Assembly (NCBI GenBank): GCA_963847345.1
Contig: CAWJZU010000012.1
Span: 1 to 64,000, forward strand
Source of the DNA: DATARH01 sp963847345
Lineage (GTDB): Bacteria > Pseudomonadota > Alphaproteobacteria > ATCC43930 > CGMCC-115725
Reading direction: 5' to 3'
DNA length: 64,000 nt
Shown here: piece by piece, positions 36,261 through 45,812 of the stretch
Layout: each line of letters opens with the position of its first letter
How positions within the stretch are numbered: position 1 is the stretch's first letter
Made by a program: the position numbers and the translations under genes
Notes under the pieces: generated by a model
The model's input: the letters and a program-made list of their open reading frames with translations, nothing else
Databases searched by the model: none
Told to the model about the DNA's origin: nothing

Positions 36261-36285
36261 CTGTCCCGCTATGCGGGAGAGGGAG
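36261..36285. repeat. Short palindromic repeat, type A
   Basis: CTGTCCCGCTATGCGGGAGAGGGAG in the 65-base gap between atpG and atpD. Confidence 0.6.
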
Positions 36286-36301
36286 AGAGCGGTTTTCTTC
36301 A

Positions 36302-37198
36302 TTACAGCGCCTCGGCGCCGGAGATGATCTCGATCAGCTCCTTCGTGATCACGGCCTGGCGCGTGCGGTTGTAGTTCATCGTCAGCCGGTCGATCATCTC
36401 GCCGGCATTGCGCGTCGCGTTATCCATCGCGGTCATGCGCGCGCCCTGCTCGCTGGCGGCGTTTTCGAGCAGCGCGGTAAAGATCTGGACCGCGAGATTG
36501 TTCGGCAGCAGTTCGCTCAGGATTTCCTCTTCCGAGGGCTCGAACTCGTAGATCGCGCCGGCAAGGCCGTCGGCCGCGCTCTCCGCGCCGGGCGCCGGCG
36601 TCGGGGGGGCGAACGGGATCAGCTGCTGCACGGTGACGATCTGCGTCATCGCCGAGCGGAAACGGTTGAAGACGATCGTGCAGACGTCGAACTCGCCGGC
36701 CGCGTAGAGCGCGAGAATGCGCCCGGCGATATCGCGCGCCTCGTCGAACGAGACGCGGCGACGCCCGATATCGGTCAGGCTGTCGTGGATCAGGCGGCCG
36801 TAATCGCGGCGCAAACTGTCGCGCCCCTTGCGGCCTACGGTCAGCAGCTTGACGGTCTTGCCGGCGTTGTCGAGGTCGCGGATGCGGCGCCGCGCCTCGC
36901 GCAGGATCGAGGCATTGAAGCCGCCGGCCAGGCCCCGGTCGGAACTGGCGATGACGATCAGCTGCACGTCGTCCCGCCCGGTGCCGGCGAGCAGCGGCGG
37001 CGCCCCCGGCATTCCGGCCATGCGCCCGGCCAAGGAGCCGAGCACGCGCTCCATGCGCGTTGCATAGGGCCGCGCCGCCTCGGCTTGCTCCTGCGCGCGG
37101 CGCAGGCGCGAGGCCGCGACCATCTTCATCGCCGCGGTAATTTTCTGCGTCGAGCGCACGCTGCGGATACGGTTCCGCAGGTCCTTCAGGCTGGCCAT
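36302..37198 (-). CDS. atpG: ATP synthase F1 gamma subunit
   Basis: 298 residues. MASLKDLRNRIRSVRSTQKI and TAAMKMVAASRLRRAQ form the N-terminal shaft helix, and the C-terminal helix contains MTAMDNATRNAGEMIDRL; together they make the rotating coiled coil inside the alpha/beta hexamer. Intact. Only five bases after atpA. Confidence 0.96.
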   Translation of the reverse strand: MASLKDLRNRIRSVRSTQKITAAMKMVAASRLRRAQEQAEAARPYATRMERVLGSLAGRMAGMPGAPPLLAGTGRDDVQLIVIASSDRGLAGGFNASILREARRRIRDLDNAGKTVKLLTVGRKGRDSLRRDYGRLIHDSLTDIGRRRVSFDEARDIAGRILALYAAGEFDVCTIVFNRFRSAMTQIVTVQQLIPFAPPTPAPGAESAADGLAGAIYEFEPSEEEILSELLPNNLAVQIFTALLENAASEQGARMTAMDNATRNAGEMIDRLTMNYNRTRQAVITKELIEIISGAEAL

Positions 37199-37203
37199 CG
37201 CGA

Positions 37204-38734
<1,531 letters not shown>

Positions 38735-38758
38735 GTCTACCCTTTCATCTCTTCTGTC

Positions 38759-38822
38759 TCGTCATGGCCGGGTGTGAACCGGCCATCTAATGGACGCGCA
38801 GGTCAAGCCCGCGCATGACGAG
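38759..38822. repeat. Dispersed palindromic repeat, type C
   Basis: GTCATGGCCGGGTGTGAACCGGCCAT and GCGCAGGTCAAGCCCGCGCATGACGAG form paired hairpins in the 100-base gap between atpH and atpA. Confidence 0.7.
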
Positions 38823-38837
38823 AAGTGAAGCAAGAAA

Positions 38838-39398
38838 TCAGGCACTCGCTCGCATCGCCATCCGCAGACGCTGCAGCCGGCTGCTTAATGAGGCATCGAC
38901 CATGCGCGAGCCGACCCGAACGATCATGCCGCCGAGCAGGGCCGGATCGACCCGAACATCGACCGCGACGCGGGCGCCGACGGCGCGGCGCAGCTGCTCA
39001 GTCAGCGCCGCGCGCCTGTTCTCGTCGAGCGGATGCGCGACGGTAACCTGCGCGGTGACCTCGCCGCGGCGCTCGGCGAGCTGCCGCAGATAGGCCTCGA
39101 TCATCTCGGGGACCGCGAACAGCCGCCGGTTGCGCGCGACGACGCCGAGAAAATCGCGCGTCAGCCCGGTCATCCCGGCGGCCTCGCTCAGCGCGGCGAT
39201 GGCCTTCCCCTGAGCCTCGCGCGACAAAACCGGGCTGCGCAGCAGGCGGGCCAAATCGCCGCTCTGATGCAGCATCGTTCGCAATTCGCGCAAATCATCG
39301 GCTACGGCGTCAAGCTCATGCCGCTCGTCGGCGAGATCGAACAGCGCCGCCGCATAGCGCTCTGCCACCCCGGAGACACCCGTCGCTTCGGAAGCCAA
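38838..39398 (-). CDS. atpH: ATP synthase F1 delta subunit
   Basis: 186 residues starting at a TTG (ASEATGVSGVAERYAAALFDLADE), with GGGG 9-12 bases upstream; a longer frame extends upstream but that part is not family-like. RYAAALFDLA and GGMIVRVGSRMVDASLSSRL are the two hallmark segments. Connects F1 to the stator stalk. First gene of the atpHAGDC operon, so the promoter must lie in the following 360-base intergenic region. Confidence 0.92.
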   Translation of the reverse strand: MASEATGVSGVAERYAAALFDLADERHELDAVADDLRELRTMLHQSGDLARLLRSPVLSREAQGKAIAALSEAAGMTGLTRDFLGVVARNRRLFAVPEMIEAYLRQLAERRGEVTAQVTVAHPLDENRRAALTEQLRRAVGARVAVDVRVDPALLGGMIVRVGSRMVDASLSSRLQRLRMAMRASA

Positions 39399-39760
39399 TG
39401 GAAACCGATCCCCAGTCAGCGCGCCGGCGGAGGCGGGTCGCGTAACGGTTGCGTTGAGAGATCCCGGCGCAGACACACACACGGGGCCGCCGCGCCCCGC
39501 GGAATCCGCGCGGTCGTAACACAAACAATTCCACCGCGCAACCACCCCTGTCAGGGGCGAACACCTGCAACGCAAGGGCTTGCGCCGGAACGGCCGGTCG
39601 CCCGCCGCCCCCACCCGTCGGTCGCGGACCGCCGACACGAGTTGCATTCTCGGTGTGATCGGCGACCGCATGGCGCAACGCAGCCCGGCGACCCATATCA
39701 GGTGGCGCTCCGGCGGAGGCGCGGGGTTTCCCTGTATTGAGGTTGGGTTTGGCACAAGGC
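39399..39760. other. Divergent intergenic region atpH / ureE
   Basis: 362 bases that must contain the ATP synthase operon promoter (minus strand) and the ureE promoter (plus strand). GC-rich throughout apart from CGTAACACAAACAATTCC near 39517. No gene and no clear consensus promoter recognised. Confidence 0.4.
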
Positions 39761-40216
39761 ATGCGGCGGGCCATCGCGGTTCATACGCGCGGACATTGGC
39801 CGGATGAGGCCGCGGTCGATACGGTGACGCTGGCGTTTCTCGACCGGCATCGCCGACGAATTCGGCTCGTCGCCGATTCGGGAACGCCATTTCTGCTCGA
39901 CCTTGCGCGGGCGCAACATATGAGCGAGGGCGACGGGCTCGAACTCGACAATGGCGGCTACATCGGGGTTCGCTCCGCGGCCGAGCCGGTGATCGAGATT
40001 TCAGCCGGGACGACGACCGACCTGTTGCGCATCGCATGGCATATCGGCAACCGGCATCTGCCTTTGCAGGCGCTGGAGGATCGGCTGCGCATCCGAGCCG
40101 ACCATGTCATTGCCGCGATGGTGGAGGGGCTTGGCGGTCGGATCGCCTGGCGCGACGCGCCGTTCGATCCGGAGTTCGGCGCCTATGCCGGCGCCGGACA
40201 CGGTCACCAGGATTGA
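39761..40216 (+). CDS. ureE: Urease accessory protein UreE
   Basis: 151 residues. The C-terminal metallochaperone domain shows RIAWHIGNRHLPLQ with its conserved nickel-binding histidine and the tail GHGHQD; the N-terminal half is the peptide-binding domain (LDRHRRRIRLVADSGTPFLLDL). UreE delivers nickel to urease. No urease structural or other accessory gene is in the window, so it is either separated from its operon or used for another nickel enzyme. Confidence 0.9.
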   Translation: MRRAIAVHTRGHWPDEAAVDTVTLAFLDRHRRRIRLVADSGTPFLLDLARAQHMSEGDGLELDNGGYIGVRSAAEPVIEISAGTTTDLLRIAWHIGNRHLPLQALEDRLRIRADHVIAAMVEGLGGRIAWRDAPFDPEFGAYAGAGHGHQD

Positions 40217-40326
40217 ACCGCAAGACAACGGCGCCGGGCCCGCCTGGGGCAGTTGAAAGCATCCTTGTGCCTCGCTGAGATGACCCGAACCTGTCGCGGG
40301 AGCACAACCGGGGTACACTAGAGGCC

Positions 40327-41304
40327 ATGCTGGTTTTACACTCTCGCAGCGGCAAATCTCGGATTATTCCTCCGCACGTCGAGGCGATCGAGTTGACCCC
40401 CGATGTGGTCTGGACCGACCTGCTGAATCCGACCAAAAGCGAGATCGCAGCCGTCGAGGAAGCGAGCGGGCTGACGCTGCCGACGCAATCCGAGCTCAGC
40501 GAGATCGAGACCTCGAGCCGGCTGCGCACCGACGGCGACGTGCTGTGCCTGAGCGCGCCGCTGGTGCATCGGGCGCGGACAGAAGATCCCGGGACGACCC
40601 CGGTCGGCTTCGTGCTGGCGCCCGAGCTGCTGGTCACGGTCCGCTATGAACCGCTCAACGCATTCGATACATACGCGGCGGCTGCCCGAGGAAGCGCGGC
40701 GGAGGTTTTCGTCGGGCTGATCGAGGCGATCGTGGACCGGACCGCGGATGTTCTCGAGCACATTGCGACCGAGTTGGACATGGTGTCGCACCGGCTGTTC
40801 CGGTCGCGCTCAGCCGGCGGGGGCGAACGCCGCACCCGTGCGCAGGAGAATGCCGATCTCCGGTCGATCCTGCGCCGGCTCGGGGCCAGCGGCGATCTTG
40901 CCTCGAAGATCCGCGACAGCTTGTTAGCCCTAGCGCGCATCGTGCCGTATGTCGCGACGACGCGCGGTTCGGAGCTTCCGGCCGTGGTCAAAACGCGCCT
41001 CGACACGTTGCGCAACGATCTTGCTTCGTTGAACGATTATGAATTCCACCTGCTAAACAAGGTGCAGCTTCTGATGGACGCGACGCTCGGCCTCATCAAT
41101 GTCGAGCAGAACGACATCATCAAGGTGCTGACCGTGGTCTCGGTCGTCGGTGTGCCGCCGACGCTGGTCGCGAGCATGTACGGCATGAATTTCAAGTACA
41201 TGCCCGAATTGGACTGGAGCTGGGGCTATCCTTATGGCTTGGCACTTATCGCGATCAGCGCGCTCGCGCCGCTCATCTGGTTCAAATGGCGCGGCTGGTT
41301 CTAG
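40327..41304 (+). CDS. corA: CorA-family magnesium/divalent cation transporter
   Basis: 325 residues. A long cytoplasmic N-terminal domain rich in charged helices, two C-terminal transmembrane helices (VLTVVSVVGVPPTLVASMYGMNF and the last about 25 residues), with the selectivity signature YGMN and the periplasmic loop MPELDW. Imports Mg2+ and possibly Co2+/Ni2+ as a pentamer. It follows ureE by 110 bases on the same strand; co-transcription is possible but unproven. Confidence 0.93.
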   Translation: MLVLHSRSGKSRIIPPHVEAIELTPDVVWTDLLNPTKSEIAAVEEASGLTLPTQSELSEIETSSRLRTDGDVLCLSAPLVHRARTEDPGTTPVGFVLAPELLVTVRYEPLNAFDTYAAAARGSAAEVFVGLIEAIVDRTADVLEHIATELDMVSHRLFRSRSAGGGERRTRAQENADLRSILRRLGASGDLASKIRDSLLALARIVPYVATTRGSELPAVVKTRLDTLRNDLASLNDYEFHLLNKVQLLMDATLGLINVEQNDIIKVLTVVSVVGVPPTLVASMYGMNFKYMPELDWSWGYPYGLALIAISALAPLIWFKWRGWF

Positions 41305-41414
41305 TCGCATCGGACCCCGCAGCATTGGACGAGGCCGGCCCGACAGTGTAGAAAAGACGGACAAAAATTCGGGTAACACAACCCGACGTGCCTGAGCGAA
41401 GCGGGAGGCTAACG

Positions 41415-42338
41415 ATGGCGCTTACCGGTGTGTTGCGTCCCGGCTACATCCAGATCCGGGTGATCGATATCGAAGATGCGCTGAAGCACTATGTCGAGCG
41501 TGTCGGGCTGCACGAGATCGGCCGAGAGGCGGACGGACGTGTTTACCTGCGGGCTTGGGACGAGTTCGACCGACACAGCGTGATTCTCCGGCCGGCCGAC
41601 GCTCCGGGAATGGATTACGTCGGGTTCAAGGTCGCGAGTGAGGCCGATCTCGATAGCTTCGGCCGGCGACTGGAGGAGTCGGGGACGTCGGTCAAGGAAA
41701 TCCCGGCGGGCGAGCAGCCTGGGCTCGGTCGCCGGCTCGCGTTCACCGTCCCGGCCGGCCACCGGATCGAGCTGTTCGCCAAAATGGCGCTGTCCGAGGA
41801 CGGGCCCATGACCCGCAACCCGGAACTGTGGCGCAAGGAGCCGCACGGCATGCGCGTGACGCGGCTCGACCACTGCAATCTGCACGGGCCCAACATCGAT
41901 GCAACGGTCCAGTTATTTACCGAACTGCTCGGCTTCTCGCTGACCGAGGCGGTGCAGACGCCGGACGGGTCGATTGCGGCGGCGTTTCTTAGCTGCTCGA
42001 ACAAGGCGCACGACATCGCATTCATCAGGCGCACGGAGCCGGGCAAATTTCACCACGCCGCGTTTGCGCTCAACTCGTGGCATGAGGTCGGGCAAGCGGC
42101 CGATATCATCGCCCGCTACGAGATCCCGCTCGATGTCGGTCCGACCCGACACGGTATCACGCGCGGTCAGACGATCTATTTCTTCGATCCCTCCGGCAAC
42201 CGCAATGAGGTGTTCGCGGGCGGGTTCATCTATTACCCGGACAATCCGCAGCAAGTCTGGTCGATCGACAAGATCGGAAAGGCCGTCTTCTATTATCAGC
42301 GGGAGCTGAACGAGCGCTTCATGGCGGTTGTGACCTGA
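41415..42338 (+). CDS. xylE: Catechol 2,3-dioxygenase (extradiol, XylE type)
   Basis: 307 residues, the exact length of Pseudomonas XylE. Iron ligands H153, H214 and E265 and the active-site residues H199, H246 and Y255 all align without gaps. It performs meta-cleavage of catechol to 2-hydroxymuconic semialdehyde. GGAGG lies 7 bases before the ATG at 41415. No ferredoxin, semialdehyde dehydrogenase or hydrolase genes for the rest of the meta pathway are adjacent, so the gene stands alone between corA and hsp20. A terminator follows. Confidence 0.95.
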   Translation: MALTGVLRPGYIQIRVIDIEDALKHYVERVGLHEIGREADGRVYLRAWDEFDRHSVILRPADAPGMDYVGFKVASEADLDSFGRRLEESGTSVKEIPAGEQPGLGRRLAFTVPAGHRIELFAKMALSEDGPMTRNPELWRKEPHGMRVTRLDHCNLHGPNIDATVQLFTELLGFSLTEAVQTPDGSIAAAFLSCSNKAHDIAFIRRTEPGKFHHAAFALNSWHEVGQAADIIARYEIPLDVGPTRHGITRGQTIYFFDPSGNRNEVFAGGFIYYPDNPQQVWSIDKIGKAVFYYQRELNERFMAVVT

Positions 42339-42356
42339 CATGCTCAATACGAACAA

Positions 42357-42383
42357 AAACGCCCCCGAAGGCCGGGGGCGTTT
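42357..42383. terminator. Bidirectional terminator between xylE and hsp20
   Basis: AAACGCCCCCGAAGGCCGGGGGCGTTT: a stem of eleven pairs with A and T tails on either side, between two convergent genes. Confidence 0.8.
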
Positions 42384-42415
42384 CGCTCAGCTCTGGCTGA
42401 TCGCAGCGGACGAGG

Positions 42416-42901
42416 CTAGGCCGCTTTCTGCTCGTTCGCCGGCACCTTCTGCTCCGCCACCTGCGGCCGGGTCGGTTCCCCGCCGGCGATCGCGATCTGG
42501 CGCGGCTTCATCGTCTCGGGGATCTCGCGGACGAGATCGACGTGCAACATGCCGTTGTCGAGGCTGGCGCCCGTCACCTTGATGTGATCGGCGAGGCTGA
42601 AGCGGCGCTCGAATGCGCGGCGGGCGATGCCGCGGTGCAAGTAGCGGCCGCTTTCCTCTTCCTTATGCGCCTTGCCGGTCACAATCAGCGTGTTTTCGTG
42701 CACGGTGAGATCGAGTTCGTCGCGGGCGAACCCCGCCACCGCCATCGTCAGGCGGTACGCGTCGTCGCCGGTCTTCTCGATATTATAGGGCGGGTAGGAG
42801 AGAGCCGTGTTGTCGACACGCGTCGCGGCGTCGACCATCCGAGCCAGTCGATCAAACCCGATCGTGGAGCGGAACAGCGGAGAAAAATCAAAACGATCCA
42901 T
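42416..42901 (-). CDS. Small heat shock protein Hsp20 (IbpA-like)
   Basis: 161 residues. Alpha-crystallin domain (YNIEKTGDDAYRLTMAVAGF to SLDNGMLHVDLVREIPE), N-terminal MDRFDFSPLFRSTIGFDRLARM and a GLY/I-x-I-type tail PRQIAI. Holdase chaperone that binds unfolding proteins. Start at 42901 fits GGAGG at 7 bases; an ATG at 42907 lies inside the thermometer hairpin. Controlled by a ROSE-like hairpin and probably by an RpoH-type promoter. Confidence 0.95.
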   Translation of the reverse strand: MDRFDFSPLFRSTIGFDRLARMVDAATRVDNTALSYPPYNIEKTGDDAYRLTMAVAGFARDELDLTVHENTLIVTGKAHKEEESGRYLHRGIARRAFERRFSLADHIKVTGASLDNGMLHVDLVREIPETMKPRQIAIAGGEPTRPQVAEQKVPANEQKAA

Positions 42902-42903
42902 AA

Positions 42904-42928
42904 CCATATCCTCCAGTGAGCAACATGG
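42904..42928 (-). promoter_or_regulatory. ROSE-type RNA thermometer hairpin of hsp20
   Basis: On the minus strand the mRNA reads CCAUGUUGCUC-ACUG-GAGGAUAUGG. UUGCU pairs with AGGA of the Shine-Dalgarno with one bulged G, flanked by CCAUG/UAUGG pairs. This is the signature of the 3' hairpin of ROSE elements, which in alphaproteobacteria mask the ribosome binding site of hsp20 genes below heat-shock temperature. Confidence 0.75.
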
Positions 42929-42996
42929 GTTGCGGCGCCCGCCCGATCGGCCGGGAGCCATTCTTTGTCGCGGTCCCGACATCGGCGACCGCACGC

Positions 42997-43030
42997 AATC
43001 TAGGTAATCACGCGATCCGTAGCGTCAAGG
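42997..43030 (-). promoter_or_regulatory. Candidate heat-shock promoter of hsp20
   Basis: On the minus strand CCTTGACG (43030 to 43023) is followed after 18 bases by CCTAGATT (43004 to 42997), close to the CTTG...CCTAT pattern of alphaproteobacterial RpoH promoters. It would leave a leader of about 90 bases, enough for a multi-hairpin ROSE element. Confidence 0.45.
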
Positions 43031-43076
43031 GTCTTTTTGGCACTCTTTCGCAACCAGTGCCAATGCTCCCGCGGCG

Positions 43077-43392
43077 CTACGGCCCGATCTCTTGAACAAC
43101 ATCGAGGATCGCGCGGCGGCGCGTCACGCGCTCGCCCCAAACCCGGTCGAAATCAGCCACCAGCGGCGCGATCGTATCCGGAGCGGTGGCCGCTTCCGCC
43201 GCGGCGACCGAACTCGAATTCGTAGAAGGCGACATGCACGCCCGAATCGCTGCGGCTCCAGCAGCGCCATGCCCGCCGCGCCGCGAAGACGCGCAGCGCC
43301 CAGGGCAGGTGGTCGGTCTCGTACCACTGGTCAAAGCGCTCGCGCTCTTCGGCGGGCACCTCGGCCCGCACCGCCAGATAGGCCTTCGCCAT
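43077..43392 (-). CDS. Short EthD/DUF4286-like dimeric alpha-beta protein, frameshifted
   Basis: About 105 residues after removing one extra base near 43212 (GAGTTCGG for GAGTCGG). MAKAYLAVRAEVPAEERERF followed by DQWYETDHLPWAL has the pattern of small dimeric ferredoxin-like-fold proteins of the EthD/DUF4286 kind. Function unknown. It lies between hsp20 and dodecin on the same strand, with 20 bases to dodecin. Confidence 0.55.
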
Positions 43393-43412
43393 CGGACTAT
43401 GCCGTTGCCCAG

Positions 43413-43646
43413 TTAGGCCGTCGCGACATCGCCGCCATCGTCGATCGTGAAGCCGATCTTCAGTGTCACCTGATAATGCTGGATTTTCCCCTCATCGAGA
43501 TGGCCGCGGGTCTGGACCACCTCGAACCACCGCAGCTGGCGCAATGTCTTCGAGGCGCGCGCCACGGCGACATGGATCGCATCGTCGATGCTCTTCGACG
43601 AGGAGCCGGTGATTTCGATAACGCGGTAAACGTGGTCGTCGCTCAT
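43413..43646 (-). CDS. Dodecin family flavin-binding protein
   Basis: 77 residues, MSDDHVYRVIEITGSSSKSI, then EVVQTRGHLDEGKIQHYQVTLKIGF, the typical dodecin sequence; the tryptophan in LRWFEV stacks on the flavin. It stores riboflavin/FMN in a dodecamer and buffers free flavin. AGGAGAA precedes ATG at 43646. Confidence 0.93.
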   Translation of the reverse strand: MSDDHVYRVIEITGSSSKSIDDAIHVAVARASKTLRQLRWFEVVQTRGHLDEGKIQHYQVTLKIGFTIDDGGDVATA

Positions 43647-43718
43647 GCCATTCTCCTGAAGTGAGAGCACTGCCTGTCAAACGCACGTCAATCGGAAATA
43701 GCTCGTGCCGCCTTTGGT

Positions 43719-45164
43719 TTAAAGGTCCCGGCGAACCCTGCTGGACGTTCCGCCGATGGCGGAACACGCGACGATCCCGCCGGTCAGCGCGGCGACGACG
43801 CCGACCAGGCGGAACACCGCATGATAGGCGACGAGAAACGCAGCCGGCGCCGCCTCGCCGCCGGTCAGGGCCATGCTCTGGACGGTCTGAAACCCAAGGG
43901 TGAGCAGCGAAGCGCCGGTAACCGTCCCGATCGTGCGAGTCAACATGCCCAGACTGCCGGCCACGCCACGTTGCGCCATCGGGGTGGCGGCCATGACCAG
44001 CTCCATATAGGCCACCTGAAAACACGCCAGGCCACACCCCTGAACGGCCAGCGACAGGATCATCAGCGGCGGGGCGGTGTCAGGCCGCCAGTTTCCAACC
44101 GAAAACAGCCCGAGCCCAATCGCTAGCGCTCCGACCGGCGCGACACGCTCGGGCCCGAAACGTGCGACGATGCGGCCGGCAAACGGCGAAGCGAGCGCCA
44201 TCGCGAGAAACCCGCTCGCCAGTACGAGCCCGGCCTGCGGCAGGCTGAGCCCGGTATGCTGCACGAGGAAATACGGCGATATCAGCATCACCGAAAACGT
44301 CACAAGGTACAGCAGGCAGCTCGCGCCGTTGATGAGTGCGAAGCCGGCGCGGCGGAACAGCGCGACTTGCACGACGGGCTGCGCTGTGCGGGCTTCCCAC
44401 CAGACAAATGCGACAAGACTGGCGCAGGCGGCCGGAAGCAGGACCAGGGCCAGCATTTCCCCGTCTCGCAAGCGCGGCAGGGCGTTGACCGCGAGCAGCA
44501 GCGACGCCAGACCGAGCGCGAGCAGCAATGCCCCGGCGATGTCGAAACGCTGCTCCCCGGGTCCGGCAACGGCGCCTCGCGGCAGGCCGCGCAGCAGCAC
44601 GAGGCTGGTCAGTGCGATCGGCGCGCGGAACCAGAAAACGGCGGGCCAGCCCCATTGTTCGACGAGCGCGCCGCCGATCAGCGGCCCGCTCGCCGAGCCG
44701 ATCGCGAACATCAGCGTGAACATGCCGAGGGCGTGGCTGCGCCGCGCCTCCGGATAAAGCCTCGTGACCAGCGCCGGAGCGCAGCTGATGATCAGGCCCG
44801 CCCCGATCCCCTGCAGAAAGCGAAAGAATAGCAGCGCCCCGAAGCTCGGCGCCGCGGCGCACAGCAGAAACGCGACCGTGTTCCACAGCAGCCCGGCGCG
44901 GAACACGGCTGTATGTCCCCACATGTCCCCAACTCGCCCGAAGGCAAGCATCAGCCCGGCATGGGTCAATACATAACAGATCACGACCCACTGGATCATC
45001 GGGATCGGCAGACCGAAGCTGCCGGTAATGTCGGGAAAGGCGATGTTGACCGCGGTGTCGAGCGGCACGACAGAAATGCCGAGACCGAGCGGTACGAGGT
45101 GCAGCAGCGACGGCGATCTGGCGGTCGCGGGAGGCTGTCGCTCCAGGATCATGCCGCTCCGCAC
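43719..45164 (-). CDS. MFS transporter, DHA2 family drug/metabolite exporter
   Basis: 481 residues with about 14 hydrophobic segments. Motif A variant GRVGDMWGHTAVFRAG after TM2, motif C-like GPLIGGALVEQWGWPAVFW in TM5. Substrate of proton-driven export unknown; DHA2 members export dyes, antibiotics or small acids. An alternative start MILERQPP at 45152 is possible. Divergent from the truncated asparaginase gene at 45249. Confidence 0.88.
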   Translation of the reverse strand: MRSGMILERQPPATARSPSLLHLVPLGLGISVVPLDTAVNIAFPDITGSFGLPIPMIQWVVICYVLTHAGLMLAFGRVGDMWGHTAVFRAGLLWNTVAFLLCAAAPSFGALLFFRFLQGIGAGLIISCAPALVTRLYPEARRSHALGMFTLMFAIGSASGPLIGGALVEQWGWPAVFWFRAPIALTSLVLLRGLPRGAVAGPGEQRFDIAGALLLALGLASLLLAVNALPRLRDGEMLALVLLPAACASLVAFVWWEARTAQPVVQVALFRRAGFALINGASCLLYLVTFSVMLISPYFLVQHTGLSLPQAGLVLASGFLAMALASPFAGRIVARFGPERVAPVGALAIGLGLFSVGNWRPDTAPPLMILSLAVQGCGLACFQVAYMELVMAATPMAQRGVAGSLGMLTRTIGTVTGASLLTLGFQTVQSMALTGGEAAPAAFLVAYHAVFRLVGVVAALTGGIVACSAIGGTSSRVRRDL

Positions 45165-45248
45165 CCGTTCCTGTTCCCGCGTTTATCGGGGCGAGACAGG
45201 GTATAGGGGGCGAGGGAGGGCGACAAAAGCCGAAAAGACGGTTCGTCG

Positions 45249-45372
45249 ATGAAAAAGACCTATGTCCTCGCGCTGCACGGCGGCGCCGGCACGATCCGCC
45301 GGGACGCGCTAAGCACCGAGCAGGAAGCCGAATATCACGACAGGCTGCGCCGCGCCGTGCAGGCCACGCGCT
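45249..45372 (+). pseudogene. Isoaspartyl peptidase/asparaginase gene, truncated after about 40 codons
   Basis: The first 38 residues, MKKTYVLALHGGAGTIRRDA and on to YHDRLRRAVQA, match the N-terminus of Ntn-type L-asparaginase/isoaspartyl peptidase. After about 45370 the similarity stops abruptly and AT-rich unrelated sequence begins; the catalytic Thr region is missing. This is a real truncation at a recombination junction, not a frameshift. Confidence 0.8.
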
Positions 45373-45612
45373 CGTCCTGTTTTATTAGCTCGGATTTAAT
45401 CTTGACAATTGGTGTTGATTACCTTGTGCGAGGTTTTCCGCTTGGGTCTTTTAACTTATTGGAAACGTGTCATACACTGAAACCACATCAGCTTCATGGC
45501 TCGTCCCGCCGAACGGCGGCGGGTTTTGCGGCAAACGTGACGCTCGAACCGGGCCGGGTCAGCGTGTCAACGGGGCAGACGAGGGCGCCGGAGGCCGCTA
45601 TGATGCGCCGGC
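45373..45612. other. Foreign AT-rich junction sequence before the tRNA
   Basis: 240 bases of lower GC (TTTTATTAGCTCGGATTTAATC and on) inserted between the truncated asparaginase gene and the tRNA. No gene recognised. Probably the scar of an integrated element at the tRNA. Confidence 0.5.
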
Positions 45613-45689
45613 GGGCCCGTAGTTCAGCTGGTTAGAACGCGCCGCTCATAACGGCGTTGTCGCAGGTTCGAGTCCTGCCGGGCCTACCA
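45613..45689 (+). tRNA. tRNA with CAT anticodon (Met, elongator; Ile2 not excluded)
   Basis: 77 nt with encoded CCA. Acceptor GGGCCCG / CGGGCCT, D arm TTCAGCTGGTTAGAA, anticodon stem CGCCG-CTCATAA-CGGCG with CAT at 45647-45649, T arm GCAGGTTCGAGTCCTGC. A CAT anticodon with this body can be elongator Met or lysidine-modified Ile2; the initiator (with its C-A mismatch at 1-72) is excluded because the acceptor is closed by G-T. Confidence 0.9.
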
Positions 45690-45744
45690 TCTCTGTTTCA
45701 GGCCCCTCTTGTGGTCTTGCCTCGGGTAGTGCCTGATATCGGGG

Positions 45745-45760
45745 CCTGCCGGGCCTGCCA
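45745..45760 (+). repeat. Partial duplicate of the tRNA 3' end
   Basis: CCTGCCGGGCCTGCCA matches the tRNA 3' end CCTGCCGGGCCTACCA (45674-45689) at 15 of 16 positions, 71 bases apart. Could be an attachment-site remnant. Confidence 0.4.
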
Positions 45761-45812
45761 GGTTCCTGGAAGCGGGCGCGGTCCGATTTCTGCTGAAACG
45801 ACTGGAGGCGCC

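Noticed and set aside
45373..45612. A fused asparaginase-like protein continuing to 45635
   Set aside because: Similarity stops at about 45370; the remaining frame runs through AT-rich sequence into the tRNA gene, so it is not a real protein end.
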